Counted from the first letter of the stretch, positions 28,407 through 37,710 are shown. The stretch: 64,000 bases of DNA from Ferranicluibacter rubi (GCF_011603255.1 NZ_JAANCM010000014.1:60176-124175), one strand, 5' to 3'. Notes: a model not told the origin generated them from the sequence alone. Numbers and translations: made by a program.

Positions 28407-28438
28407 ATATTACGTGATCAAACAAGAATTAACAAGAA
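28407..28438 (-). promoter_or_regulatory. Divergent promoter/operator region of the DeoR regulator
   Basis: On the minus strand TTGTTA (28435-28430) and TAATAT (28412-28407) are 17 bases apart and could drive the regulator gene. Overlapping them is a direct repeat AACAAGAA (28421-28428 and 28431-28438), spaced 10 bases or one helical turn, with an inverted TTCTTG at 28391-28396. Spaced repeats of this kind suit a DeoR-family operator. Confidence 0.45.
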
Positions 28439-28453
28439 AATACCAGAAAAACC

Positions 28454-28852
28454 ATGAAGGCGTTTCCCATGTTGATTTTGATTGCCGCCCCCTATCGTTC
28501 CGGCACGAATGACGATCCTGCGAAGATGGCAGCCAATCTGAAGGTGCTCGAGGCGCCGTCGCACGCGTTGTTTCAGGCGGGGCATGTGCCGATGATCGGA
28601 GAATGGGTGGCGCTGCCGATCTGGCATGCGGCCGGCGGCAAGACGGTCGGGGATGCGCTCTATGAGGAGATCTTCCACCCGGTCGCCGGCCGGCTGCTCG
28701 CGCTCTGCGATGCCGTGCTCCGCTTTCCCGGCGCCTCGAAAGGGGCCGACAACGATGTGCGGATCGCGCGCGAGCGCGGCATTCCGGTCTATGAGAGGCT
28801 GGAGGATGTGCCGGGCTGCGCAGCCTTCGCGACACGCGCGATCCCGGCCTGA
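28454..28852 (+). CDS. DUF4406-like, nucleoside-deoxyribosyltransferase-fold protein
   Basis: A 132-residue protein with a Rossmann-like start MLILIAAPYRSG, the segment VPMIGEWVALP and LCDAVLRFPGASKGADNDVRIARERGIPVY. The pattern of a first-strand PYR motif, a DAVL strand and a SxGAxxE/D-like segment resembles DUF4406 and the nucleoside 2-deoxyribosyltransferase fold, which handle nucleosides or nucleotide-like ligands. Exact function unknown. It is transcribed away from the DeoR regulator and probably controlled by it. ATG 28454 could also be replaced by an ATG five codons on. Confidence 0.7.
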   Translation: MKAFPMLILIAAPYRSGTNDDPAKMAANLKVLEAPSHALFQAGHVPMIGEWVALPIWHAAGGKTVGDALYEEIFHPVAGRLLALCDAVLRFPGASKGADNDVRIARERGIPVYERLEDVPGCAAFATRAIPA

Positions 28853-28873
28853 TCCCCGCAACGGATCCGCCCT

Positions 28874-29533
28874 TTAGGCTGGCTCGACTTCGCGCACCCG
28901 CATCATCTCACGGAACGCCGGGCGCGATTGGCAGCGCTCGATCCAGGTGTTGATGCCAGGATGCCTGTCGAACAGGGCCGTCTGGCTCTGGGCGTAGCGG
29001 AGCACTTCCGCAAGGTTGAGGTCCGCCACTGTAAAACGGTCGCCGACAACGTGGGCATGTTGCGAAAGGCGGGTTTCCAGAACGCCGAAGCGCGTTTCCA
29101 GTGCCTGTGTCGCAGCGTCCACGATAGCCCGGCCGCGCGCCGGGCCGTTCGGCTCGGCGTCATAGGCCAGCACGATCTTGACCGCGTAGGGCTCGATTTC
29201 CGTTGCGGCCCACAGCGTCCAGTCGAGGATCTGCCCTTCCTCGGCGGCATCCGCGCCGGCGAGCGGCCCGCCATATGTGCGCGCAAGATAAAGGTTGTTG
29301 GCAAGCGAATCCGCCAGCACCAGCCCGTTATCCTCGATCGCGGGGATCTTGCCCCGGGGATTGATGGCAAGGAAGGCCGGCGACTGTGTGTTGAGCGGCG
29401 CCGTCTTCGCCAGCGGGTCGACCAGCCGGCGCGCCTGTATGACCGGCACAGCGCGGAACGCTATGCCGAGTTCGCCGGCCATCCAGTAATTGCGCGATGC
29501 CCGCGACCGATAGACCCCGTAGATGGTCAGCAT
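28874..29533 (-). CDS. Glutathione S-transferase family protein
   Basis: A 219-residue cytoplasmic GST-like protein. The N-terminal thioredoxin-like domain contains [16 protein letters not shown] and [27 protein letters not shown] (read in two parts), where the IPA cis-proline and Asp-Ser glutathione site are conserved. The all-helical C-terminal domain has the [16 protein letters not shown]-capping motif. ATG 29533 has GGAG 8 bases upstream; a longer start lacks support. It may conjugate or bind glutathione-linked compounds; the substrate is not deducible. Confidence 0.9.
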   Translation of the reverse strand: MLTIYGVYRSRASRNYWMAGELGIAFRAVPVIQARRLVDPLAKTAPLNTQSPAFLAINPRGKIPAIEDNGLVLADSLANNLYLARTYGGPLAGADAAEEGQILDWTLWAATEIEPYAVKIVLAYDAEPNGPARGRAIVDAATQALETRFGVLETRLSQHAHVVGDRFTVADLNLAEVLRYAQSQTALFDRHPGINTWIERCQSRPAFREMMRVREVEPA

Positions 29534-29639
29534 GATAGTCTCCAGACCTTGATGTTGCAGACGAGCCTTAACGTTTCGGCCGGGGGATGGAAGACCGGCG
29601 CGCTGATGCAAGGCATGAAGTTTGCTGATGGTTTGCGCG

Positions 29640-30998
29640 TCACACGCGGCGGTTTCCCGTCACCGTCAGATGCGGGAACGCTTCCGCCGTTCCGTCCACG
29701 AGGTCTGCGCTGGCCTTCTCCGTCCAGCGGTAGCCGAGGATGGCGTCTCCGACGTTTTCGAAGAGATTGTCGGTGATGAGAGCCGTGCCGGCGCCGTCCG
29801 CAACAGACACGCCGCAGCCGAGTTGGGCGACGCGGATGACGTTGCCCGTCACGGAGACGTTGCGCAGATACGGGCCCCAACCCAGCACCAGCGCCCACCG
29901 CGCCACCTGCTCGATAACGTTGCCGGTCACGACCGTGTCGGCCTCGGCCGAAATGCCGAAACCGAAGCCCGCGCCGTCGGAGACATAGGGAGCGATGCCG
30001 GTGATGTTGCGGATGACGTTCTGCCCGACGGTTGCCAGCCTTCCGCCGACGTCGAAATTGACGATGGAAATGCCGTTGGCGGCAGTGTCGATGACGTTGC
30101 CGGTGACGATGGCGCCCTGAAAGCCGAATTCGGAGTAGATGGCGGTCTCGCCGGAGCGCAGGCACTGGTTGGCCGAGATCAGCACGTTGTTTGCGGCGTT
30201 GGCGCGGATGGCGGACAGGGCGCAATCGGATACGTGGTTGCCGGAGACGATGACGTCGCCGGCGCGAAAAATGTTGATGCCGTTTCCGTTCTGACCGGTT
30301 CCGCCATCGCGGGAAGCAATGCGGGAGATGCGATTGCCCGAGACCAGTGTTCCGTCGGAGCCCGCTTCCGACCTGTGAACGAGGATGCCGCCATTGCCGC
30401 AGTCGGCGACGGTGTTGCCCGTGATCGAGAGGCCTCGGCTATCGACGGCGAAGATGCCGACACCCTGGGCGCCCGAAATGTCGTTGTCGCGGATGCGGCC
30501 ACTGCTGCGCCTGAGGTTCAGGCCATGACCTGCCGTGCGGCCCGATATCACGCAATTGTCGATCGTCAGCCGCTCGATGCCGTCGAGGTCGACGAGGCCG
30601 CGGCCGGGGTCGCTCGTCTGTCCGTCGCCGTCGAGGGTCAGTCCGGTCAGTGTGAGCCGGGCCAGGTTTTCGGCTGTCAGGAGCGGGCCTTCACCCGAGG
30701 CGATCAGCCGCGTCGCGCCGGGCGTGCCGGCCAGTGTCAGGCCGTCGGGCAGGGTGATCCCGGACAGCCTGTAGTCGCCGGGTGGCAGCATGACGGGCAG
30801 GCGGCGTTCGACGGCCTCGGCAAGGAGAGCCCGGAACGCCTTCGACTGGTCGGCACGCCTGCCGGGCCGGACGCCGAAGTCGGTCGCGTCGAGTGCGCCG
30901 CGAAAGCCGTCCGGCAGGGACGCCGCGCTTGTCTGCCTGCTGCCGAGGGCAACCGGCAGGCTCGCCAGGGCGAAAAGAAGGGTGCGGCGGGTCGTCAT
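29640..30998 (-). CDS. Twin-arginine-exported parallel beta-helix repeat protein (TIGR03808 type)
   Basis: A 452-residue protein with a Tat signal ([19 protein letters not shown]) and a body of repeated strands with N/G-rich turns, such as [40 protein letters not shown] and [19 protein letters not shown]. This is the right-handed parallel beta-helix pattern of pectin-lyase-like proteins. The N-terminal segment [16 protein letters not shown] resembles the start of such folds. It matches my memory of TIGR03808, a Tat-exported repeat family of unknown function in Rhizobiales. No acidic catalytic cluster of pectinases is obvious. A reading extended to 31721 is antisense to the next gene and rejected. 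Confidence 0.85.
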   Translation of the reverse strand: MTTRRTLLFALASLPVALGSRQTSAASLPDGFRGALDATDFGVRPGRRADQSKAFRALLAEAVERRLPVMLPPGDYRLSGITLPDGLTLAGTPGATRLIASGEGPLLTAENLARLTLTGLTLDGDGQTSDPGRGLVDLDGIERLTIDNCVISGRTAGHGLNLRRSSGRIRDNDISGAQGVGIFAVDSRGLSITGNTVADCGNGGILVHRSEAGSDGTLVSGNRISRIASRDGGTGQNGNGINIFRAGDVIVSGNHVSDCALSAIRANAANNVLISANQCLRSGETAIYSEFGFQGAIVTGNVIDTAANGISIVNFDVGGRLATVGQNVIRNITGIAPYVSDGAGFGFGISAEADTVVTGNVIEQVARWALVLGWGPYLRNVSVTGNVIRVAQLGCGVSVADGAGTALITDNLFENVGDAILGYRWTEKASADLVDGTAEAFPHLTVTGNRRV

Positions 30999-31109
30999 GT
31001 CGTGTTCGCTGAAGGGGGCTGGTGATCGGGCATCTTTAGGGAAGAATAACTTCTTTCCGTTAGCACTTCGTATCGGACAGCGCACGCCAATGACTGGCGG
31101 GAGAAAGCC

Positions 31110-33446
31110 TTGAGCAAAACGACCCCACGCGGACGTAGCACGATCTCCGAAAGTTCTTCGGGCAGCGACCACACGCAGCGCCTGATCGAGGCGACGCGCC
31201 GGCTCGCCAGTGAAGCCGCCCGCCTCTACGGCCCGCGCACCGACATCGCCGAACGCCATTACTGGCTGGAAACGATGGTCAACCATATTCCGGATTACAT
31301 CTACGCCAAGGATCTGCAAGGCCGGTTTCTCATCGCCAACGAGGCGACCGTGCGGGACAACGGCTTTTCCGAGATGCACCAGATCGTCGGGCTGACCGAT
31401 TTCGATCTGCATGACGAAGAGGTCGCTGCCCGGATCACCGAGGGCGAACGGCAGGTCATTGCGAGCGGCGAGCCGATCATCGGCATGGAGGAGCGCGCGG
31501 CCGTCGAGAAGGGTTGCGAGCGCTGGCTGATGACGTCGAAGGTGCCGCTGCGCGACAAGCTCGGCCGGACGATCGGCACCGTCGGCGTCTCTCGCGATAT
31601 CACCGACCGCAAGCGTGCCGAACAGCTGATGATCGGGCAGACGCGCGTGCTGGAGATGATCGCCAAGGACACGCCGCTGCCGGATCTCTTCCACGAGCTG
31701 ATCCTGATGATCGAGGCGCATGTGCCGGGCGTGCAGGGCGCCGTATACATGCTGACCGAGGACGGGCAGCGGCTCCTGAAGGGCGTGGCGCCCGGTCTCG
31801 ATCCCACCTATGCGGCCGCGCTCGAAGGCTTTCCGATCGGACCGAACAACGGCTCCTGCGGCACGGCCGCCTTTCGCGGCGAGTCCGTCTTCGTCGGGGA
31901 TATCCTGAACGACCCGCTATGGGCGCCCTATGTCGATTTCGTGAGGCCTTTCGGGTATCGCGCCTGCTGGGCGGCGCCGCTTCTGTCGTTCCATGGCAAG
32001 GTGCTCGGCACCTTCGCGCTCTATTCGAAGACGGTCGGCCTGCCGGCAGATCCGGTCCGCGACCTCATCGCCATGGCCGCGCGTCTGGCCGGGATCGCCA
32101 TCGAGCGTCGCGAGGCGGCCGAACGCATCCACTTCATGGCGCATCACGATGCTTTGACCGGATTGCCGAACCGCATCATGCTCGACGGGCACATGGAAAA
32201 GGCCATGACGGATGCGCGGGAGAAGGGCGAGTGGGTGGCGCTTGCCTTCCTCGATCTCGACAATTTCAAGCTCGTCAATGACAGCCTCGGCCACAATGCC
32301 GGCGACGAACTGCTGCGCAACGTCGCGCAGCGCATGAGCCTGTGCGTGCGCAAGGGCGACATGATCATCCGCGTCGGCGGCGACGAGTTCATCATTCTCC
32401 TCACGGGCCTCCAGGCCGACCGGGAGGTCGTGCTGGCGCGCTTCGAAGGCATCCGCAGCGCGATCGCCCGTCCGATGACGTTGGCCGGGCAGACCTTGCA
32501 GGTCACCTGCAGCATGGGCGTCGTGTGCTATCCGGAGCAGGGGGAAAGCACCGGTGAGCTGCTCGCCAATGCGGATGCTGCCATGTACCGGGCCAAAGCG
32601 CTCGGGCGCAACAACCTCAAGCTCTTCTCGTCCGAGATGGCGGATGCCGCGCATGCGAAGCTGCTGCGCGTCGAGGCCCTGCGGAAGGCGCTGGAACAGA
32701 ACGAATTCGTGCTTCACTACCAGCCGCAGCTCAATCTCGCATCAGGCCGCATCTTTGCGGCCGAAGCGCTGCTGCGCTGGAACCATCCGCAACAGGGTCT
32801 GATCTCTCCGTGTGAATTCGTGCCGCTCGCGGAAGAGACGGGGCTGATCGTGGAAATCGGCGAATGGGTGCTGGATGCCGCCTGTCGCCAGAACCGGGCA
32901 TGGCAGGATGCCGGCCTGCCGAGCCTGATCGTCAGCGTCAACGTGTCGGCGCGCCAGTTCGCGGAGAAGGCCTGGGTCTCCCGCGTCGCCCGGACGCTGA
33001 CAGAGACCGGCCTCGACCCGCAGTTTCTGGAGCTCGAGCTGACCGAAAGCCTGATCATGCAGGACGTGCCGCAGGCGATCGCCACCATGCACGAGCTGGA
33101 GGCACTCGGCGTGCGGCTCGCCATCGACGATTTCGGCACCGGCTATTCCAGCCTCAGCGCGCTCAAGCGCTTTCCCGTCCGCCGCCTGAAGATCGATCGC
33201 TCCTTCGTCAAGGACATCCCGGATGACGAGGACGACATGGCGATCACGGCGGCGATCATCTCGCTGGCGCAGAAGCTCAAGCTCGATGTGATCGCCGAGG
33301 GCGTCGAGACGCAGGAACAGCTCGATTTCCTGCGCGATGCCGGCTGTAACGAGATCCAGGGCTACTGGGTCAGCCGTCCGCTGCCGCCGGCCGCGTTCGT
33401 GATGCAGCTCGACAGGGGCAGGGTTCTCGACGCGGTGTGTGCCTGA
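31110..33446 (+). CDS. PAS-GAF-GGDEF-EAL cyclic-di-GMP protein
   Basis: A 778-residue soluble signalling protein. Order: PAS (about 50-175, ending in VGVSRDITDRKRAEQ), GAF (about 180-335, with GPNNGSCGTAAFRGE), GGDEF (about 345-505) and EAL (about 520-770). The cyclase motif VGGDEF is intact at 423-427, and the inhibitory RxxD site (RKGD) lies five residues before it. The phosphodiesterase motif EALLRWNHP (552 on) and DDFGTGYSSL are intact, so both activities are possible. The start is TTG 31110 with GGGAG upstream. It is divergent from the TIGR03808 gene across about 110 bases. Confidence 0.93.
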   Translation: MSKTTPRGRSTISESSSGSDHTQRLIEATRRLASEAARLYGPRTDIAERHYWLETMVNHIPDYIYAKDLQGRFLIANEATVRDNGFSEMHQIVGLTDFDLHDEEVAARITEGERQVIASGEPIIGMEERAAVEKGCERWLMTSKVPLRDKLGRTIGTVGVSRDITDRKRAEQLMIGQTRVLEMIAKDTPLPDLFHELILMIEAHVPGVQGAVYMLTEDGQRLLKGVAPGLDPTYAAALEGFPIGPNNGSCGTAAFRGESVFVGDILNDPLWAPYVDFVRPFGYRACWAAPLLSFHGKVLGTFALYSKTVGLPADPVRDLIAMAARLAGIAIERREAAERIHFMAHHDALTGLPNRIMLDGHMEKAMTDAREKGEWVALAFLDLDNFKLVNDSLGHNAGDELLRNVAQRMSLCVRKGDMIIRVGGDEFIILLTGLQADREVVLARFEGIRSAIARPMTLAGQTLQVTCSMGVVCYPEQGESTGELLANADAAMYRAKALGRNNLKLFSSEMADAAHAKLLRVEALRKALEQNEFVLHYQPQLNLASGRIFAAEALLRWNHPQQGLISPCEFVPLAEETGLIVEIGEWVLDAACRQNRAWQDAGLPSLIVSVNVSARQFAEKAWVSRVARTLTETGLDPQFLELELTESLIMQDVPQAIATMHELEALGVRLAIDDFGTGYSSLSALKRFPVRRLKIDRSFVKDIPDDEDDMAITAAIISLAQKLKLDVIAEGVETQEQLDFLRDAGCNEIQGYWVSRPLPPAAFVMQLDRGRVLDAVCA

Positions 33447-33731
33447 TCCGGCGATCGACCTGATGCCGGTTGCTCTGCCATACTCCCGTCGCGCGGCAAG
33501 CCTCGCGCCAGCACGTCTCTGCCATAAAGGGTGACAACCGCCGGCAGCGGATGGATGCAAAGTTGCAACGGTCGTCAAAAACCCGGTGGAGCCTGCTTTT
33601 CCTCCGTTTGCCGCGCACTAGCTTGGCTGTTGTGCTCGTTGAAGCCGAATGCGCGGGCCCGTCCTCCCAACGGACTGGCGCGATTGGCGAAACGGATCAT
33701 GATTGTCGCGTCAACCGGAAGTCCGCCCCTT

Positions 33732-34532
33732 ATGAGCCCGCTCAAGCGTCCGACGTCCCCTCTGTCTCGCCGTCAGTTTCTGAACCTGACCGGCGTGGCC
33801 GCTGCAACGGCTGCGCTGTCGGCCTGCAACAGCACGTCCAACACCCCCAGCTTCAACTCCGAAACCCGGCCCTATTTCCGCAACCCGGAATTCGACAACC
33901 GCTTTGCGCCGGCCAACGGCAGCTATCCGCCCTTCGGTCAGCCGCAGAACGCCGCCTACATGACTGGCCTGCCGCCGCGCTCGGCCTATGCCGCCAGCAT
34001 TTACGGCCCGGTCGTCGATGGTGGTTATGCCATTCCCGCCGTGCCCTTTCAGGAAATCGACCCGCGCTTCTACCGCCAGGAAGTCGCCGATCCCTTCGGC
34101 GAAGCGCCGGGCACGATCATCGTGGATACGCAGGACCGGTTTCTCTATCTGACCGAGCCGGGCGGACGCGCGATGCGCTACGGCGTCGGCATCGGCCGCG
34201 AAGGCTTTGCCTGGTCCGGCCGGGGCGTCATCCAGTGGAAGCAGAAATGGCCGCGCTGGAAGCCGCCGAACGAGATGGTCGCGCGCCAGCCGCATCTCGC
34301 CGCCTATTCCATCGAGAACGGTGGTATGGAACCTGGCCTGTCGAACCCGCTTGGCGCGCGCGCCATGTACATCTTCAAGGACGGTCAGGATACGCTCTAC
34401 CGCCTGCACGGCTCGCCGGAATGGCAGTCGATCGGCAAGGCGGTCTCCTCCGGCTGCGTCCGCCTGATCAATCAGGACGTCATCGATCTCTACGATCGTG
34501 TGCGGACGAAGTCGCCGATCCTCGTCGTCTGA
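33732..34532 (+). CDS. Tat-exported lipoprotein L,D-transpeptidase (YkuD family)
   Basis: A 266-residue cell-wall cross-linking enzyme. The start gives a twin-arginine signal (LSRRQFLNLTG) that ends in the lipobox LSAC (Cys32), so it is likely a folded, lipid-anchored periplasmic protein. The YkuD domain (about 125-266) has TIIVDTQDRFLYLTEPGG, His226 in RLHGSPEW and the catalytic SSGCVRL with Cys242. L,D-transpeptidases make 3-3 peptidoglycan links, important at growing poles of Rhizobiales, or attach outer-membrane proteins. Earlier in-frame starts (33531, 33699) add non-signal residues. A strong terminator follows. Confidence 0.93.
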   Translation: MSPLKRPTSPLSRRQFLNLTGVAAATAALSACNSTSNTPSFNSETRPYFRNPEFDNRFAPANGSYPPFGQPQNAAYMTGLPPRSAYAASIYGPVVDGGYAIPAVPFQEIDPRFYRQEVADPFGEAPGTIIVDTQDRFLYLTEPGGRAMRYGVGIGREGFAWSGRGVIQWKQKWPRWKPPNEMVARQPHLAAYSIENGGMEPGLSNPLGARAMYIFKDGQDTLYRLHGSPEWQSIGKAVSSGCVRLINQDVIDLYDRVRTKSPILVV

Positions 34533-34561
34533 CATTCGACGGATGTCTTGCGAAAAGCATG

Positions 34562-34585
34562 GCCGGCGGTTTCCGCCGGCTTTTT
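34562..34585 (+). terminator. Rho-independent terminator after the L,D-transpeptidase gene
   Basis: GCCGGCGG (34562-34569), loop TTT, CCGCCGGC (34573-34580), followed by five T. It begins 30 bases after the stop codon. An A-rich stretch before it makes it partly bidirectional for the convergent response-regulator gene. Confidence 0.85.
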
Positions 34586-34606
34586 GCTGTGCGTCGGTGC
34601 CAGATT

Positions 34607-35005
34607 TCAGTGCCGGCCTGTCTCGATGATCTCGGCCAGCGCTTTCAGATTGTCCGATGTCAGCGGCTTTTCGAAATAACGCTTCACGAAATCATACTGC
34701 AGCGCCTTGCGCCGGTCGGCTCCGAGGTGCGAGCTGGTGAGCATGACGACCAGCGGGACGGGATCGCTGAATTGGCGGGCGAAATCGCGGGCGTAGCTTT
34801 CGAGAAATTCGAAGCCGTTCATGACCGGCATGTTGATGTCGAGAATGATCGCGTCCGGCCGCTCCCGGCGCAGCATATCCAGGCCCTCGCGGCCGTTCAG
34901 CGCCTGCACGACCTTGATGTCGGGGTCGAAGCGCTGGATGGTATAGCCGCAGATGAAGAGATCCGTCTCATCGTCGTCGATGATCAGGAGTGAGCCGATG
35001 GTCAT
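34607..35005 (-). CDS. Single-domain response regulator
   Basis: A 132-residue receiver domain with no output domain. The acidic pocket is in LLIIDDDETD (Asp10-12), the phosphorylation site is Asp56 in ILDINMPVMNG, Thr90 is in VMLTSS and Lys113 is in YFEKPL. Its start overlaps the stop of the histidine kinase gene by 4 bases, so the two are translationally coupled and the kinase is its likely phosphodonor. With no DNA-binding domain it probably acts by protein contact or as a phosphorelay intermediate. Confidence 0.93.
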   Translation of the reverse strand: MTIGSLLIIDDDETDLFICGYTIQRFDPDIKVVQALNGREGLDMLRRERPDAIILDINMPVMNGFEFLESYARDFARQFSDPVPLVVMLTSSHLGADRRKALQYDFVKRYFEKPLTSDNLKALAEIIETGRH

Positions 35006-37017
35006 GCGTCGTTCCTCTGGGGCAAGCGTATGACGAAGCGGCTGCCCTTGTCGAGCCGAACGTAAGCCACGGTGCCGCCGAGATGCTCGACGGTCGTCTT
35101 GACGATGTAGAGACCGAGGCCGCTGCCGTCGGACCGGGACGGGTGGAAGCGCTTGAACATCTGGAACAGGCCGTTCTCGTCACCCTGTCCGAGGCCGAGG
35201 CCATTGTCGGACACGCGGAGTTCCAGCCATCCGTTGCCGGTGAGCGCGGCATCCACGATCACACGGCGCTCCTCCTCGTCGGGATCGGCATATTTGATGG
35301 CGTTCGAGATGAGATTGTCGAGGATCATCCGGAGACGGGCCGGCTTGGTCTGGATGACGAGCGTTTCGGGAATGTCGACCGCTAAGGAGACCTGCCGTCC
35401 CGGGTCGATGAAGCGCAGTCGCTCGATGGTCTCCTGCACCGTGGAGGCCAGCGGTACGGAGGTCGTCGCCTCGTCCAGCAGGCGGCTGCGTTTCAGCTGG
35501 ATGATGTTCTCGATCAGCCCGTCGAGCTTCTGCAGCCCGCGTTCGAGCCGTCCGATGACAGGGACGAGCTGCGTCGTGGGTGCTTGCAGGCCGATCATGT
35601 CGCGCATGATGGCGGTGAGGCCGATGGAGGACGCGATGGGCGCGCGCAGGTCGTGGGAGGTGCGCCATGCGAACTCTTCGAGTTCCGCATTGACGTCCAG
35701 GATCTCCTGCTCGTGCTGCTTTCGCTGGGAGATATCGCGGATGATGCCGCTGTAGAGCACGGTGTGGTCGAGTTCGATCCGGGCGACGGAGAGGTCGAGG
35801 GGAAAGCGGATGCCGCTGCGGCGGGTGCCCTCGACCTCCCGCGTGGCACAGGCGATGTCCGCGGTGTGATCGTCGTTTCCCGCTGTCGGTATAAGGTCCG
35901 GAATAAGCGTGCGGACGTCGCGTCCGAGCATGTCCTCGCTGCGATAGCCGAAGATCGTTTCCATGGCGCGGTTTGTCGAGAGAATCGTGCCGCGGGCATC
36001 GATGGTGACGATCCCGTCCGCCGCGGTGTCGATGATCGCACTCATGCGCTCCTGGCTTTCGCGCAGCTGCAGGGCGATGACGCGAGAGCGCTGGGCGCTG
36101 CGAAAGGCGTAGACGATGAGGCCGGCATAGACGATGCCGGAGACCACGAGCAGGCCGGCGAGGATCGCCTGCGATGCCGGCTTTCCGTCCGGATCGATGC
36201 TGACCGTCGGGCTGCTGCCCTCGAAGGCGTTCTGCAGGTCGAGCAGCGTGAGAGCCAGGAGCAGGAGATAGCTTGCGGCACCGAGCATGGCGGCAATGGT
36301 CGAGGCGTTGTAGTCGAGTTCTTCCACGCGCAGGAAGATCAGGGGGAGGGCGAGAGCTGCGAAACAAAGGGCGGTGTGCGGCGACATATGGCCGTAGCGC
36401 GGCCAGTCGCTTTCGGTGATGAGTTGCAGGCCGTAACCGATCAGCGTGGCAGCGGCCGCCATGAACACGACGGCGGCGAGAACGACGCGCAGGAGCGTCG
36501 GTCTGCCTGTCACGGCGCTGACGAGGACGCAGACCCCGATCAGGAGGAAAGAGAGCGCTGTGCCGCTCGCCAGATGCCCGGGATGGGGCGACGTCTGGCG
36601 GAAGGGGTCGATCAGCAGCGTGTCGAGCGGGTGCCCGGCATGAAAGAGCGGCTCCAGCAGGAAGGCGAGGCCGATGAGCATGACGGCGATCGAGAGGCCG
36701 GTCGCGATCCGCCCCGCACCGGAAAGGAGAGCGGTCACGGCAAGGCCGGTCAGAACAAAGTTGATGGCGGTGTTGAACTGCATGCGGAAGAGAATGGGCA
36801 GCGTGTCGGCGACGTGCCCGGACTTCAGGAGCCAGAGACTGCCGATGCCGGTGCCGACGAGGACGCAGAACCAGGCCGCCGCCATGCCAGCCTTGTGCCA
36901 GCTCATGCGGGCCGGTGGCTGCCGATCCGGCGTCGAACGAGATCGGTTTCCGTCGTGCGGCTGCGCACCCGCACTTTGTCGGGTCTTCTGTTCTTCCTTC
37001 GCTGGCGCGCGAACCAT
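35002..37017 (-). CDS. Membrane-bound hybrid-free PAS histidine kinase
   Basis: A sensor kinase of about 671 residues. Residues about 45-310 contain roughly eight hydrophobic helices forming an integral membrane sensor, followed by a PAS domain (SAIIDTAADGIVTIDARG onward, ending with IIRDISQRKQHEQ), a HisKA segment with the phospho-acceptor His455 in WRTSHDLRAP, and a HATPase_c domain with NLISNAIKYADP, DNGLGLGQGD and GSGLGLYIVK. The start is uncertain: ATG 37017 is the best of several, while TTG 37098 and an ATG near 36906 are possible. It is coupled to the downstream receiver gene. The signal is unknown. Confidence 0.85.
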   Translation of the reverse strand: MVRAPAKEEQKTRQSAGAQPHDGNRSRSTPDRQPPARMSWHKAGMAAAWFCVLVGTGIGSLWLLKSGHVADTLPILFRMQFNTAINFVLTGLAVTALLSGAGRIATGLSIAVMLIGLAFLLEPLFHAGHPLDTLLIDPFRQTSPHPGHLASGTALSFLLIGVCVLVSAVTGRPTLLRVVLAAVVFMAAAATLIGYGLQLITESDWPRYGHMSPHTALCFAALALPLIFLRVEELDYNASTIAAMLGAASYLLLLALTLLDLQNAFEGSSPTVSIDPDGKPASQAILAGLLVVSGIVYAGLIVYAFRSAQRSRVIALQLRESQERMSAIIDTAADGIVTIDARGTILSTNRAMETIFGYRSEDMLGRDVRTLIPDLIPTAGNDDHTADIACATREVEGTRRSGIRFPLDLSVARIELDHTVLYSGIIRDISQRKQHEQEILDVNAELEEFAWRTSHDLRAPIASSIGLTAIMRDMIGLQAPTTQLVPVIGRLERGLQKLDGLIENIIQLKRSRLLDEATTSVPLASTVQETIERLRFIDPGRQVSLAVDIPETLVIQTKPARLRMILDNLISNAIKYADPDEEERRVIVDAALTGNGWLELRVSDNGLGLGQGDENGLFQMFKRFHPSRSDGSGLGLYIVKTTVEHLGGTVAYVRLDKGSRFVIRLPQRNDA

Positions 37018-37121
37018 TCCCTTGGGGCACCCTCCGCTCCGTCCCTCCTGAGCGAGGAGATCACGGCATGCAGGTGGCGTCAACGGATCATCACGCAACG
37101 GGCTGCGCGCGGCAGGCTTTG

Positions 37122-37640
37122 TCAGCCGGCGTCGATTGTCTCTTCCGGCTCGGAAAGCTCCGGTTGGGAAAGTCTCTGGGTCAGCGCTTCCAGCACGCGC
37201 CGCAACGCGCGTGCCTCATCGGTGCTGCAGCCAATCGCGCTGCCGATGGCTGTTTGCACATGGCCGGCCTCCGCCTGCAGGGCCTTGCCCTTTTCGGTCA
37301 GGGCGATGTTGACCTGCCGCTCGTCCTTGCGGTCGCGTGTGCGGCTGACGAGGCCGGCGGTATCCAGGCGCTTGAGAAGAGGGGAGAGCGTGCCGGAATC
37401 GAGCCCCAACTGTTCTCCGATCTGCTTCACCGTCATCATCTTGTGCTCCCACAATGCGAGAAGGACGAGATATTGCGGATAGGTGAGGCCGAAGCGGTCG
37501 AGCAACGGCTTGTAGGTCCGGTTGAACGCGTGGGAAAGCGAATAGACCGCGAAGCAAAGCTGGTCGTCCACCGGCAGGGGGACGGCAAAGGGCGCCGTTT
37601 GCACCACATCTTCGTTCGCCATCGCCTTCATCTTTTCCAT
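37122..37640 (-). CDS. ohrR: OhrR, MarR-family organic peroxide sensor
   Basis: A 172-residue MarR-family repressor. The conserved peroxide-sensing cysteine is Cys29 in DDQLCFAVYS, and the winged helix includes YPQYLVLLALWEH, GLDSGTLSPLLKRLD and RKDERQVNIALTEKG. Oxidation of this Cys by organic hydroperoxides releases the DNA. It is divergent from ohr across a 139-base region containing a 10-bp inverted repeat. Several starts are close together (GTG 37649, ATG 37640, 37631, 37622); 37640 is a choice, not a proof. Confidence 0.93.
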   Translation of the reverse strand: MEKMKAMANEDVVQTAPFAVPLPVDDQLCFAVYSLSHAFNRTYKPLLDRFGLTYPQYLVLLALWEHKMMTVKQIGEQLGLDSGTLSPLLKRLDTAGLVSRTRDRKDERQVNIALTEKGKALQAEAGHVQTAIGSAIGCSTDEARALRRVLEALTQRLSQPELSEPEETIDAG

Positions 37641-37678
37641 GTCCGGCACCCTACACGGTTTGGCCAGAAATGCAATTT

Positions 37679-37710
37679 GCGAAATTCAGTTGCGTACAAT
37701 TGAATTTCGC
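37679..37710. promoter_or_regulatory. Candidate OhrR operator between ohrR and ohr
   Basis: A 10-bp perfect inverted repeat GCGAAATTCA (37679-37688) and TGAATTTCGC (37701-37710) flanks a 12-base centre containing GTACAAT. Position in the shared divergent promoter region and AT-rich arms fit an OhrR binding site controlling both genes. Confidence 0.6.

Noticed and set aside
31000..31721. N-terminal extension of the TIGR03808 protein
   Set aside because: Would be antisense to the PAS-GAF-GGDEF-EAL gene and would bury the Tat signal that starts at 30998.
35180..37030. 616-codon minus-strand frame within the histidine kinase region
   Set aside because: Shifted frame of the kinase gene with an Arg/Pro/His-rich product; the kinase frame has all domain motifs.
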